From assembly GCA_049970095.1 (NCBI GenBank), contig JBMFNP010000015.1:1-34207 (forward strand): a stretch of 34,207 nucleotides of DNA, read 5' to 3'. The notes below the pieces were generated by a model. It was not told the DNA's origin and ran no database searches. It saw nothing but the letters and a program-made list of their open reading frames with translations. Positions 7,103-13,635 of this stretch are shown piece by piece. Origin of the DNA: SKW197 sp049970095. Its GTDB lineage: Archaea; Thermoplasmatota; Thermoplasmata; Lutacidiplasmatales; SKW197. The position numbers and the translations under genes are program-made. Each line of letters starts with the position of its first letter. Positions within the stretch are counted from its first letter, which is position 1.

Positions 7103-8554
7103 TCAAATTCCATACCTTTTTAGCAGTTTTTCGTAGATTCGGAATTCCTCACTCAATGCAAAATCAGTTATTTTTTCTTCTGGCAGAGCACCGAGCAGAT
7201 CATCAAGTGCTTTGAGAACCTTCCTCATCTCCTCCTCACTTACTTCCTTGTCCTGGCTTTCAGCGCCTGGTACAACAGTAAGCACATCAGCAGCAGACAC
7301 TAAGCTAAGCTCTCTCCTTGGATGATAGTGCGCATCTGCCCTCACAACTTTTATCTCCTTTGCAGTGCAGGAAATGTGAATATTGTGAAGACAACCCAGT
7401 GCAAAATTGAGTCTCTCCTCTAACAACTCAGGGTTTGCAATGCTTACAATTGAATAATTATGCTTTCTCGCCTTAATCAACAGCGCTGCAACAAATGTGC
7501 ATACCTCTTCAAAACTATAGTCCTGGCTTGCACGATTTACCGCATCAAAAACCAGGACACCATTTTTACCAACCTTTTTGAGAGCCCAATCAATTGCTAC
7601 TCCAAGATAGACAATATCTCTAGAAACCTGCATCTCGCAACTATTTTCTTCAATACCAACTATTTTCCTGCTGTTGTTTGAAAACCAGTCCACAAAAACA
7701 AACTTTTTTTCAGGTATTGAGGCAACCCTCTTCCCAATGTTTTTCCTGAATGTGTCTAAATTTGTATCTGCTGAGACCACTACACAGGGCTTACCTGAGA
7801 GAATTGCATCTGAAACACATTGTTCAACAAGATAGGCTTTCCTACCAGGGGGGCATGTGAAGTAAATTGCATCTCCATCAGAGACGCCAGAAGGTATGAG
7901 GAGTTCAAAACCTGGAAGCCAGAAAAGATTTTTGCCCTCAACCCAGTTCACATAGCATCTCTCAATTCCCTTATCTGTGCGCACCACTACATCATTTTCC
8001 CGTACCATGTATCTGAAAAACACATCCTCAGACATCTTTTTCAAGGTTGAAATCTTAAGGATACCCGATTTAATTTCAATCAAAAAATCAAAGTTATTGA
8101 AAATTGTTGAAATAACCTCGTTTTCAAGTGGCTGTGGTTCCATAAGACAGAGAAGTGCAATTTCATTTTTTTCGCAGTAGGCAGAGAGATTTTCAACAAG
8201 CCCTACACCAGTGTCTTTTTCGTGAAGAATGAAAACGGGTGTGAGATAAAAAAAGAGTTTTTTGAGATTTTCAATTTTTTTCAGGGCTGAGAAAAAAAGC
8301 ACAGGGTCGGAAGGCATTATTATCTCACTATTCTGCATTTCTCCAATCTGCTCTGTGCGATGAGAGTACCAGTCAATAGGAATTGCGCCATCAGCGCCGT
8401 GCCAGAAAGGTTTGGTAAGTACAATATGCCCTCCACCAGATAAAAAATTCTGCACAATGAACAAGGCATCTGCAGTATCGTTTGTGATTAATAGAAATCT
8501 TTGTCTTTTCTCATTTCCCAGAATCTTATCCACAAAGGAAATATTGAAAGTCAT
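7103..8554 (-). CDS. Double degenerate KaiC/RAD55-like protein
   Basis: A protein of 483 residues from the ATG at 8554 (an in-frame TTG at 8563 overlaps the previous stop). It appears to be two RecA/KaiC-fold domains in tandem. Domain 1 (about 1-175) has FLLITNDTADALF and domain 2 (about 225-410) has IYFTCPPGRKAY where the intact neighbour has its Walker A, so neither has a usable P-loop. Domain 1 contains IDWYS (about 60-64) and domain 2 VDWFS (about 288-292) followed by IVGIEE. The same motif occurs in the protein at 31957. A charged helical tail (about 430-483) ends the protein. It is last in a coupled operon with the intact KaiC-like ATPase. Function unknown; a non-catalytic partner or regulatory subunit is inferred. 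Confidence 0.8.
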   Translation of the reverse strand: MTFNISFVDKILGNEKRQRFLLITNDTADALFIVQNFLSGGGHIVLTKPFWHGADGAIPIDWYSHRTEQIGEMQNSEIIMPSDPVLFFSALKKIENLKKLFFYLTPVFILHEKDTGVGLVENLSAYCEKNEIALLCLMEPQPLENEVISTIFNNFDFLIEIKSGILKISTLKKMSEDVFFRYMVRENDVVVRTDKGIERCYVNWVEGKNLFWLPGFELLIPSGVSDGDAIYFTCPPGRKAYLVEQCVSDAILSGKPCVVVSADTNLDTFRKNIGKRVASIPEKKFVFVDWFSNNSRKIVGIEENSCEMQVSRDIVYLGVAIDWALKKVGKNGVLVFDAVNRASQDYSFEEVCTFVAALLIKARKHNYSIVSIANPELLEERLNFALGCLHNIHISCTAKEIKVVRADAHYHPRRELSLVSAADVLTVVPGAESQDKEVSEEEMRKVLKALDDLLGALPEEKITDFALSEEFRIYEKLLKRYGI

Positions 8555-8559
8555 AGCCC

Positions 8560-9276
8560 TCAAAAGATCTTTGTGTCCGCCTGGACAACAATTCCATATG
8601 GTGTTATTACTACAGGGTGCTTTGCAGTGTCATGTTTTGTGAATCTCATCTTTCGTACAGAAATTGTTCTTCTGAGTTCCCCCTTAATTTCCTCCAATCC
8701 AAGTACAATAAAAGAATCACACACAAACTGTTCAATTCCATACCTTGTCAGGGAGCCATTTGTCTCAGGGGTTTCTGAAATGAGCACTGTTGTCAGGTCC
8801 AGTTCTTTGAGGTCGCTTGCAAAAGCAAAGAGTTCTCGCCGCAATTCATCTATGCTGGAATAGTAAAGCCCGAGGGCTGTGATTGAATCCACCACGCATC
8901 TCTTTGCATTCATAATTTTGTGCATGTTCCTGATTAGCTTGGTAATGGATGAAAAACTTGCCATTCCTTTCTCAATTTCCTTGCTAAGTGCTTCCTTTCT
9001 GATTACACCCAGGTCAACTATTGCAATACTCCCAGAGTTCTGAAATTCTGTAAGGTTGAGCGTATAGCCCTGCATTGCCCTTTCTATATTAGCCCTGCTT
9101 TCCTCAAGGGAAATATATATTCCTTTTTCGCCTCTTTTTGCACCGCCAATGAGGAACTGCATTCCAAAAAGGGTTTTTGTGCTTCCTGCAGGACCACAAA
9201 TTAGGTTTACAGTTCTCTCAGGTATTCCTCCGCCAATAAGCTCGTCAAGCCCCGGGATTCCACTGGGAATTGCCAT
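8560..9276 (-). CDS. KaiC-like RecA-superfamily ATPase (RAD55 family)
   Basis: A single-domain 238-residue KaiC-like ATPase. It has the typical start SGIPGLDELIGGGIPE, Walker A GPAGSTKT at residues 28-35, a Glu pair E58-E59 in ISLEES (catalytic in KaiC-type ATPases), the Walker B strand CVVDSITALG, and the C-terminal RKMRFTKHD typical of KaiC domains. All residues needed for ATP binding are present. Such stand-alone archaeal KaiC proteins act in signal transduction and related processes, but the target here is unknown. A strong ribosome-binding site (GGGAGGTGAT) overlaps the stop of the upstream 83-aa gene, and its own stop abuts the degenerate KaiC-like gene. Confidence 0.92.
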   Translation of the reverse strand: MAIPSGIPGLDELIGGGIPERTVNLICGPAGSTKTLFGMQFLIGGAKRGEKGIYISLEESRANIERAMQGYTLNLTEFQNSGSIAIVDLGVIRKEALSKEIEKGMASFSSITKLIRNMHKIMNAKRCVVDSITALGLYYSSIDELRRELFAFASDLKELDLTTVLISETPETNGSLTRYGIEQFVCDSFIVLGLEEIKGELRRTISVRKMRFTKHDTAKHPVVITPYGIVVQADTKIF

Positions 9277-9280
9277 AATA

Positions 9281-9532
9281 TCACCTCCCAGTGTTATCTA
9301 GGAAGTGTGCAGAAAGGGTTGAAATTCTCTGGATGATTTCTGGAGATTTCTTTCCTGCAAAGTATGGAAGTACCTCATTCAAACGCTGGAGAAGCACTGG
9401 GATTTCCTCAGGCTTTATATATTCTGGATTTATGCCTGCATCCTGGCACTGTTTTGTGTATATGAATATGCTCATGTTTCCGATGGGGCTTTCCTGCATG
9501 ATTTTCACAATTTTCATTCCAAGAGAGTTCAC
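9281..9532 (-). CDS. Small helical protein (83 aa) of the KaiC-like operon
   Basis: Not recognised with confidence. It is an all-helical, soluble protein with a central pattern DAGINPEYIKPEEIPVLL followed by an amphipathic helix and FAGKKSPEIIQ. This looks like the small helical domains seen beside archaeal signalling ATPases, but I cannot name a family. The start is GTG at 9532, which overlaps the stop of the upstream gene (GTGA) and has GGAGGTGA in front. The ATG at residue 6 is an alternative. Coupling places it firmly in the KaiC-like operon. Confidence 0.8.
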   Translation of the reverse strand: MNSLGMKIVKIMQESPIGNMSIFIYTKQCQDAGINPEYIKPEEIPVLLQRLNEVLPYFAGKKSPEIIQRISTLSAHFLDNTGR

Positions 9533-9825
9533 TGGCTCACCTCCTTTATAAGGTTATAGCATTCTTCAAGAAACTCCCTGTCGTTTCCCACTTCAGCCAG
9601 TACCGTGTTTGTAAGCAGGTTGTATGTCATCTCTTCTCCGAGTGCCACATATATTTTTGAGAGTGTGTTCTTGATTGAATTTCTCACATTACCCCTGTCA
9701 AAGTCCTCGGGTTTTGCCCTTATCACATCTTTAAGCATGCTCTCCCCAAGGGATTTTCCAAGGATGGTGAGCATGTGGGTATGGATGCGTTCCCACTTTT
9801 CTACATTTTTCTCCATGTGGTTCAT
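9529..9825 (-). CDS. Small helical protein (98 aa), first gene of the KaiC-like operon
   Basis: Not recognised. A charged, all-helical protein with segments MLTILGKSLGESMLKDVI, NVRNSIKNTLSKIYVALGEEM and FLEECYNLIKEV. Its organisation (helix, LGE turn, helix) loosely mirrors the next gene's product, so the two may be distant relatives. ATG 9825 has GGGGAGG four bases upstream; a second ATG at 9816 is possible. A TATA-like element at 9852-9864 fits a short leader. It leads the operon 98 aa, 83 aa, KaiC-like ATPase, degenerate double KaiC-like protein. Confidence 0.8.
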   Translation of the reverse strand: MNHMEKNVEKWERIHTHMLTILGKSLGESMLKDVIRAKPEDFDRGNVRNSIKNTLSKIYVALGEEMTYNLLTNTVLAEVGNDREFLEECYNLIKEVSQ

Positions 9826-9851
9826 GTTTCCTCCCCATCAATATAGATTAG

Positions 9852-9864
9852 GAATATATTAAAC
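9852..9864 (-). promoter_or_regulatory. TATA box for the KaiC-like operon
   Basis: On the minus strand the element reads GTTTAATATATTC. It lies about 30-37 nt upstream of the first ATG and would give a leader just long enough to hold the GGGGAGG ribosome-binding site. Inferred from spacing. Confidence 0.5.
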
Positions 9865-9886
9865 TTATCTGAAGTGAGGGCTTGTA

Positions 9887-10432
9887 CTACTCAAATACTA
9901 GTTTCTCAATTGTTCTGCTCTTCTTCCTGATTTCTTCTCTCGTAAGCCCTTCCAGTTCATGTGGAAACACAATCCAGTCGTTTATTATCTTGTAGTAATA
10001 GTCAGGTTCAAGTTCTGTCTGATTTCTTGCTTTCTTGAAATAAACCACACCCACCTTTACCTCAGGCATCTCATTTTTCTTCTTTTCCCGAATATACCCC
10101 AACACATTCTTTATTGTGATCCCTGTATCCCAGACATCATCTACAATAAGCACTTTATGCGCTGCATTTATTTCCCTGAGTACATGTTCCATTCCTTTTA
10201 TTTCCACAGTACCAGTGGTTCTCAGCCCTCTGTAAGACTGTGTCTTGATTGCAGTATGGTATGGGTCAATTCCTTTCACCCTGAAATACTCATGGACAAT
10301 TATGCCTGGTGGAGTGCCACCCCGCCATATTCCTATCAAAAAATGGGGACGAAAACCATCCTGGTATATCTTTCTTGCAAGACGGAAGGAGTCAAGATAT
10401 AGTCTGTTTGGAGTAATAAACACCTTCTTCAT
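9887..10432 (-). CDS. Phosphoribosyltransferase, xanthine/hypoxanthine type (COG2236-like)
   Basis: A 181-residue type I phosphoribosyltransferase. The PRPP-binding loop VLIVDDVWDTGIT is at residues 94-106, and the IGIWRGGTPPG loop near 33-43 binds pyrophosphate. These enzymes salvage purine bases by transfer to PRPP. The variant W in the PRPP motif and the C-terminal INDWIVFPHE are typical of the archaeal Hpt1-like group often annotated as xanthine or hypoxanthine phosphoribosyltransferase. The exact base cannot be told from sequence. A TATA-like element (10453-10465) lies about 27 nt from the ATG and there is no ribosome-binding site, so a leaderless mRNA is likely. Confidence 0.92.
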   Translation of the reverse strand: MKKVFITPNRLYLDSFRLARKIYQDGFRPHFLIGIWRGGTPPGIIVHEYFRVKGIDPYHTAIKTQSYRGLRTTGTVEIKGMEHVLREINAAHKVLIVDDVWDTGITIKNVLGYIREKKKNEMPEVKVGVVYFKKARNQTELEPDYYYKIINDWIVFPHELEGLTREEIRKKSRTIEKLVFE

Positions 10433-10452
10433 AATTTACAGTGAAAATCGTG

Positions 10453-10465
10453 GGATATATTATAG
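10453..10465 (-). promoter_or_regulatory. TATA box for the phosphoribosyltransferase gene
   Basis: On the minus strand the element reads CTATAATATATCC, centred about 27 nt from the ATG at 10432. It predicts a leaderless or near-leaderless transcript. Confidence 0.5.
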
Positions 10466-10497
10466 TTTTGAGGGAGTGCTCTGCTGCATAGCAAAGA

Positions 10498-10507
10498 TTT
10501 TAAAAGG
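10498..10507 (+). promoter_or_regulatory. TATA box for the radical SAM gene
   Basis: The sequence attttaaaag is centred so that transcription would start near 10529, just ahead of the GAGGTGA at 10532-10538. Inferred from spacing. Confidence 0.4.
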
Positions 10508-10563
10508 GAGGAAAATATTCGCAGAAAAAAAGAGGTGAAAAACTGAAGCTGTATTCTCTGGAA

Positions 10564-11364
10564 ATGTTCCCCGGAATTTCGGTAACTGGGGACTGGTGTG
10601 CGCTTAAGTGTAAACATTGTAATGCGAAATTCTTGAAGGGAATGATTCCCTGCACAAATGACAGGGAACTGGTAGAGATTGCAGGTAAAATTGCAAATGA
10701 AGGGGGCAGAGGTATTCTGCTTTCTGGGGGTTGTAACGATAAGGGGATGGTGCCGCTCTGGAATGTGCTTGAGGGTGTGCACACACTGAAGAAATATACT
10801 GCGCTGAAGGTGAATGCACATACTGGATTGGTGTTCACACGGGATCTGGCAGATCTATATGTGGCTTCTGGAATTGATGTGTTCTCTGTGGATGTTGTGG
10901 GTTCAAAGGATGTTGTGCGTGAAATCTTACATCTGGGTGTAGATACCAGTGTATATACCAAGACCATTGAAAATCTGCTGGCTGCAGGCGGGAAAGTTGT
11001 GCCCCACATAACTATAGGTGTGAATTATGGAAAGGAGAGTGGAGAGGAGAAAAGTATAGAGATTGTGGCTGAGTATTCGCTGCCAAAGGTGGTTTTAAAT
11101 GTGCTGGTACCTGTATCAGGCACTGCGCTTGAGAGTGTGCATGTGCCTTATGAGAGAATTGAGAAGGTGTTTGAGTATGCCCGTGGAAAGATTGGAGGGG
11201 AGATTGTGTTAGGGTGCATGCGGGAACGCATCCCAGATATTGAGAAACTTGCATACAGGTGCGGGCTGAGTGGAATTGCGCATCCAACCAGGGAATTCAT
11301 TGAGTTTATTGAAAAAATGGGCGGGAAATTAGAATTTATTGAGGGTTGCTGTTCTCTGTTCTAA
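10564..11364 (+). CDS. Radical SAM protein, biotin-synthase-like (possibly LipS2/COG1856 type)
   Basis: Contains the radical SAM cluster motif C12-x3-C16-x2-C19 (CALKCKHC) and an SGG SAM-binding loop (LLSGGCNDKG), followed by a TIM-barrel pattern and C-terminal Cys residues (EGCCSLF). It resembles the archaeal group of 'biotin synthetase homologues'. Some archaeal radical SAM proteins of this kind make lipoyl groups, but no lipoate-dependent enzyme is in the window, so the substrate is unassigned. The ATG at 10564 lacks a close ribosome-binding site. The frame is open back to 10504, and a strong GAGGTGA (10532-10538) sits 4 and 10 nt before in-frame CTG codons at 10543 and 10549. The true N terminus may be KLYSLEMFPGISVTG. 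Confidence 0.88.
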   Translation: MFPGISVTGDWCALKCKHCNAKFLKGMIPCTNDRELVEIAGKIANEGGRGILLSGGCNDKGMVPLWNVLEGVHTLKKYTALKVNAHTGLVFTRDLADLYVASGIDVFSVDVVGSKDVVREILHLGVDTSVYTKTIENLLAAGGKVVPHITIGVNYGKESGEEKSIEIVAEYSLPKVVLNVLVPVSGTALESVHVPYERIEKVFEYARGKIGGEIVLGCMRERIPDIEKLAYRCGLSGIAHPTREFIEFIEKMGGKLEFIEGCCSLF

Positions 11365-11378
11365 ATCTACAACAGTTT

Positions 11379-11840
11379 TCAGCGCAGGATTTTGCAGGAA
11401 CTCAGTGCAAAACCAATTCCAGAAATCTGCACACTATCTCCCTCTTTTATGAGAGCGTTGTTTTTAATCAGCAGGTAGAAACCATTTGCATAAAATGTAG
11501 CACTAACATTGCTCCAACCTATGTTTGTTGAGTAGTTTCCGCAAACCTGCCCACTGCTATTGAACAGCGTAGCATTAAAAGATAAAGGCACACCCTGGGT
11601 TGCAGAGATTACAGAGATTGTGCTTCCATTTATTCTGGCTTCTAAAGGTGCATAGACAATTTCTACCTTCACATCACTCCTATTTACCAGTGTTGCCTTC
11701 AAACCCAGCGGTGTTGTCTGGCTTGCACTGGGAAGTGAAAAAGATCTGGCAAGGAAAAAGTAGAAGGTTACACTCAGCACTACAGTAATTATAACCAGCA
11801 AAACCGTAGCAATTACTGGCGAAACCCCCTTATATCTCAT
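11379..11840 (-). CDS. Pilin-like protein with class III signal peptide (Pilin_N/DUF1628 type)
   Basis: A 153-residue secreted protein. The short basic N terminus MRYKG is followed by VSPVIATVLLVIITVVLSVTF, a class III prepilin signal with processing predicted after Gly5. The hydrophobic segment would form the pilus core helix. The rest is a beta-rich extracellular domain with several Asn-X-Ser/Thr sequons. It ends in QISGIGFALSSCKIL, closely matching the tail of the next pilin upstream (QISGIGFSTSTATIS), so the two are paralogues. A TATA box (11861-11870) is centred about 26 nt from the ATG, indicating its own leaderless transcript. Confidence 0.87.
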   Translation of the reverse strand: MRYKGVSPVIATVLLVIITVVLSVTFYFFLARSFSLPSASQTTPLGLKATLVNRSDVKVEIVYAPLEARINGSTISVISATQGVPLSFNATLFNSSGQVCGNYSTNIGWSNVSATFYANGFYLLIKNNALIKEGDSVQISGIGFALSSCKILR

Positions 11841-11860
11841 AAAAAGACAAAATAAAAAGG

Positions 11861-11870
11861 ATTATAAAAA
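11861..11870 (-). promoter_or_regulatory. TATA box for the downstream pilin-like gene; T-rich end of the upstream one
   Basis: On the minus strand the element reads TTTTTATAAT, about 26 nt from the ATG at 11840. The same T-rich 37-bp gap could end transcription of the preceding pilin gene. Confidence 0.45.
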
Positions 11871-11877
11871 TTTTTGC

Positions 11878-12366
11878 TCATGCGGAGATTGTTGCTGTGC
11901 TTGTGCTGAACCCTATACCACTGATCTGGATTTTATCTCCAGGGGACAAATAATTCGTAGATGGTAGGGTTATCACAATATAGTCTCCTGCCGCTATTGG
12001 ATTCCTGTCTGTGTCTATCAATTTTGCTGGTGATCCTGCTGGGAATGTTTTGTTGATTACTTCTTTTCCTCCCTTATATATCACTACGCTACCGATAGCA
12101 GTAGGTACACCTGTAGTCTCATTGAGCAGTACAATCGTGGCACCGTCGTACACCGCACCTGTAGGTGCACTCGAAACAGTTATGATTGCCTTCTGTGCAG
12201 TCTTATATTCTGCAACCAGTCCAAGTGGCTGGCTTGGTGCTGTAGTCGGTGAGATCATGCCCATCACCATCACATAGAGCACTGCCGCTAGCACCACTGT
12301 AATTGCAACCATCAGGATGGTCGCAATCACTGGAGACACTCCTTTCTTGTTTTTCCATACCTTCAT
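11878..12366 (-). CDS. Pilin-like protein with class III signal peptide (major type IV pilin candidate)
   Basis: A protein of 162 residues from the ATG at 12366. MKVWKNKKG is followed by VSPVIATILMVAITVVLAAV, the archaeal Pilin_N signature, with processing expected after the Gly. The mature domain is beta-rich with Thr/Ser/Val-rich strands, ending QISGIGFSTSTATISA. The frame runs further upstream to 12486, but GGGAGG seven bases before ATG 12366 fixes the start. The leader holds a perfect 7-bp hairpin directly before the ribosome-binding site. The strong signals suggest a well-expressed surface protein. No pilus ATPase or membrane platform gene is nearby. Confidence 0.9.
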   Translation of the reverse strand: MKVWKNKKGVSPVIATILMVAITVVLAAVLYVMVMGMISPTTAPSQPLGLVAEYKTAQKAIITVSSAPTGAVYDGATIVLLNETTGVPTAIGSVVIYKGGKEVINKTFPAGSPAKLIDTDRNPIAAGDYIVITLPSTNYLSPGDKIQISGIGFSTSTATISA

Positions 12367-12380
12367 TTTTTCGTCCTCCC

Positions 12381-12396
12381 GTAGGCAGATGCCTAC
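12381..12396 (-). promoter_or_regulatory. 5'-leader hairpin of the pilin gene
   Basis: Bases 12381-12387 (gtaggca) and 12390-12396 (tgcctac) are perfect inverted repeats separated by 2 nt. In the mRNA the hairpin ends immediately before GGGAGG. The predicted transcription start (about 12396-12397) puts it at the very 5' end. Confidence 0.55.
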
Positions 12397-12418
12397 AGCC
12401 AACCCTATAATTTTTGGG

Positions 12419-12426
12419 CTTATAAA
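12419..12426 (-). promoter_or_regulatory. TATA box for the pilin gene
   Basis: On the minus strand the element reads TTTATAAG. A start 26 nt downstream falls at about 12396. A weaker TATA-like AATTATAG at 12406-12411 is an alternative. Confidence 0.5.
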
Positions 12427-12447
12427 GTTATTGTATATCAATTCGCT

Positions 12448-12453
12448 AAAAAA
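12448..12453 (-). terminator. T-rich terminator candidate after cmk
   Basis: A run of six T on the minus strand lies 6-11 nt after the cmk stop, where the long ribosomal-protein operon would be expected to end. Archaeal terminators are typically oligo-T tracts. Confidence 0.4.
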
Positions 12454-12458
12454 CGAAT

Positions 12459-12995
12459 TCAAGTGCGTTTTTTGTAGAATTCGCACACAATTATTTCCAG
12501 CACCATTTCTGGTCTCATCTCTGTTGTATCAATGTAAAGATTGTAAAACTCCTTTTTACTTGCATCATAACCATAGATTTCCATGTATCTTTTTGCCTCA
12601 CTTTTTTCCCGTTCAATCATTGCTTTTCGCACCTCTTCCAGCGGCACACATTCCCTGCCTGCAATTCTCCTAGCCCTCTCCTCCACACCCGCAGTCACAT
12701 AAATTCTGAACGCGTTTATTCCGTGCACTGCTGCCAGCACACCTGCAAGCCTTCCATCAAATACCGTGTTATCTCTGCACTGCATCTCCTCAACAAGCCG
12801 CAAATCAAGCCCTCTATCAATGCTCCAGTCTTTCTCTGCAATTCTACCAAACTCCTCAAGAGAAACTCCCCTTGCCCTTGCCTCAGCCCTGAAAATTTCG
12901 CCAGCTGAAAAATAACTGTACCCAAGTTTTTCCGCTAGCATCTTTGCTACGGTAGTTTTTCCACTACCAGGTGGTCCGCTCACGGTAATCCTCAT
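12459..12995 (-). CDS. cmk: Cytidylate kinase, archaeal type
   Basis: A 178-residue P-loop kinase phosphorylating CMP/dCMP. Walker A GPPGSGKT is at residues 7-14, followed by the family's SAGEIFRAEARARG stretch and the substrate-side VFDGRLAG. The size and motifs fit the short archaeal Cmk, which lacks the insert of bacterial enzymes. Its ATG overlaps the stop of the DUF106 gene (ATGA) and uses the GGAGGAG ribosome-binding site inside that gene. It is the last gene of the ribosomal-protein operon. The usual adenylate kinase gene of this neighbourhood is absent. Confidence 0.95.
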   Translation of the reverse strand: MRITVSGPPGSGKTTVAKMLAEKLGYSYFSAGEIFRAEARARGVSLEEFGRIAEKDWSIDRGLDLRLVEEMQCRDNTVFDGRLAGVLAAVHGINAFRIYVTAGVEERARRIAGRECVPLEEVRKAMIEREKSEAKRYMEIYGYDASKKEFYNLYIDTTEMRPEMVLEIIVCEFYKKRT

Positions 12996-13633
12996 GCTCC
13001 TCCCTTTTTTGCAAGAAATCTTTTGAAACGATAATGCTTGATTATGCGTCCGAATACTGTGCTGAAAGGAATAGCGAGCAGGGAATACAGAAGAATCCAG
13101 TGCGGAAGCACAGTTGAATCTAACAAAGAAACATTATATGCCCATGGCACGGATATGTGCTTGTCCACAACTTCCTCATAAACAAAGAACGAAACCCAGG
13201 CAAAGGTAACAAGAATAAAGAACATTGTGAACGCCATCATTTTTAACTGCCCTTTCATATTCTCATAATTCATCTCCATAATTTTTGGCTGGATTTCCTG
13301 GAGTTTCTTCATCTTTGAGGTATTATTTGATTTAAACGCATCTCTAAATGCCTTATTGTAAGCCTCCATGTACTTTTGAAATCTTGCCATCTTCACCCAA
13401 TCCATATACCTTTCCCTTATCAATGTGGTAAAGAGTGTGAGCAGTATTCCGACCAGAAGCAAACTCAGCACAGGATACCTGCCTCCAAAACCAATTACTG
13501 GATAAAGCACAAAACCCACGAGCATTCCGAACCCATTTCGCATCTCATTGTCTATGAAAATCATTATCGTGAGCATCACCATAAATATCAGAAAAAACTG
13601 AGAAAAATTAAAAAGGGGTTTCTGCTCAGCCAT
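12992..13633 (-). CDS. DUF106 / EMC3-TMCO1-type membrane insertase (archaeal Oxa1/YidC homologue)
   Basis: A 213-residue membrane protein with an N-terminal TM helix (about 10-28), a second TM (about 52-72), a long charged cytoplasmic helical pair (about 74-130, MKKLQEIQPKIMEMNYENMKG), and two more TM segments near 130-150 and 180-200. This is the layout of DUF106 proteins, the archaeal members of the Oxa1 superfamily that insert membrane proteins. Position directly after secY supports the role. The GGTGAG ribosome-binding site overlaps the secY stop. Confidence 0.92.
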   Translation of the reverse strand: MAEQKPLFNFSQFFLIFMVMLTIMIFIDNEMRNGFGMLVGFVLYPVIGFGGRYPVLSLLLVGILLTLFTTLIRERYMDWVKMARFQKYMEAYNKAFRDAFKSNNTSKMKKLQEIQPKIMEMNYENMKGQLKMMAFTMFFILVTFAWVSFFVYEEVVDKHISVPWAYNVSLLDSTVLPHWILLYSLLAIPFSTVFGRIIKHYRFKRFLAKKGGA

Positions 13634-13635
13634 TG

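Noticed and set aside
7103..9825. Archaellum FlaH-type interpretation of the KaiC-like ATPase
   Set aside because: FlaH normally sits with FlaI, FlaJ and archaellins; none is adjacent, and the pilins at 11379-12366 are of the Pilin_N type with separate promoters.
9887..10432. Pyrimidine operon attenuator or orotate phosphoribosyltransferase
   Set aside because: The PRPP loop and C-terminal pattern fit the Hpt1-like purine group, and no pyrimidine genes are nearby.
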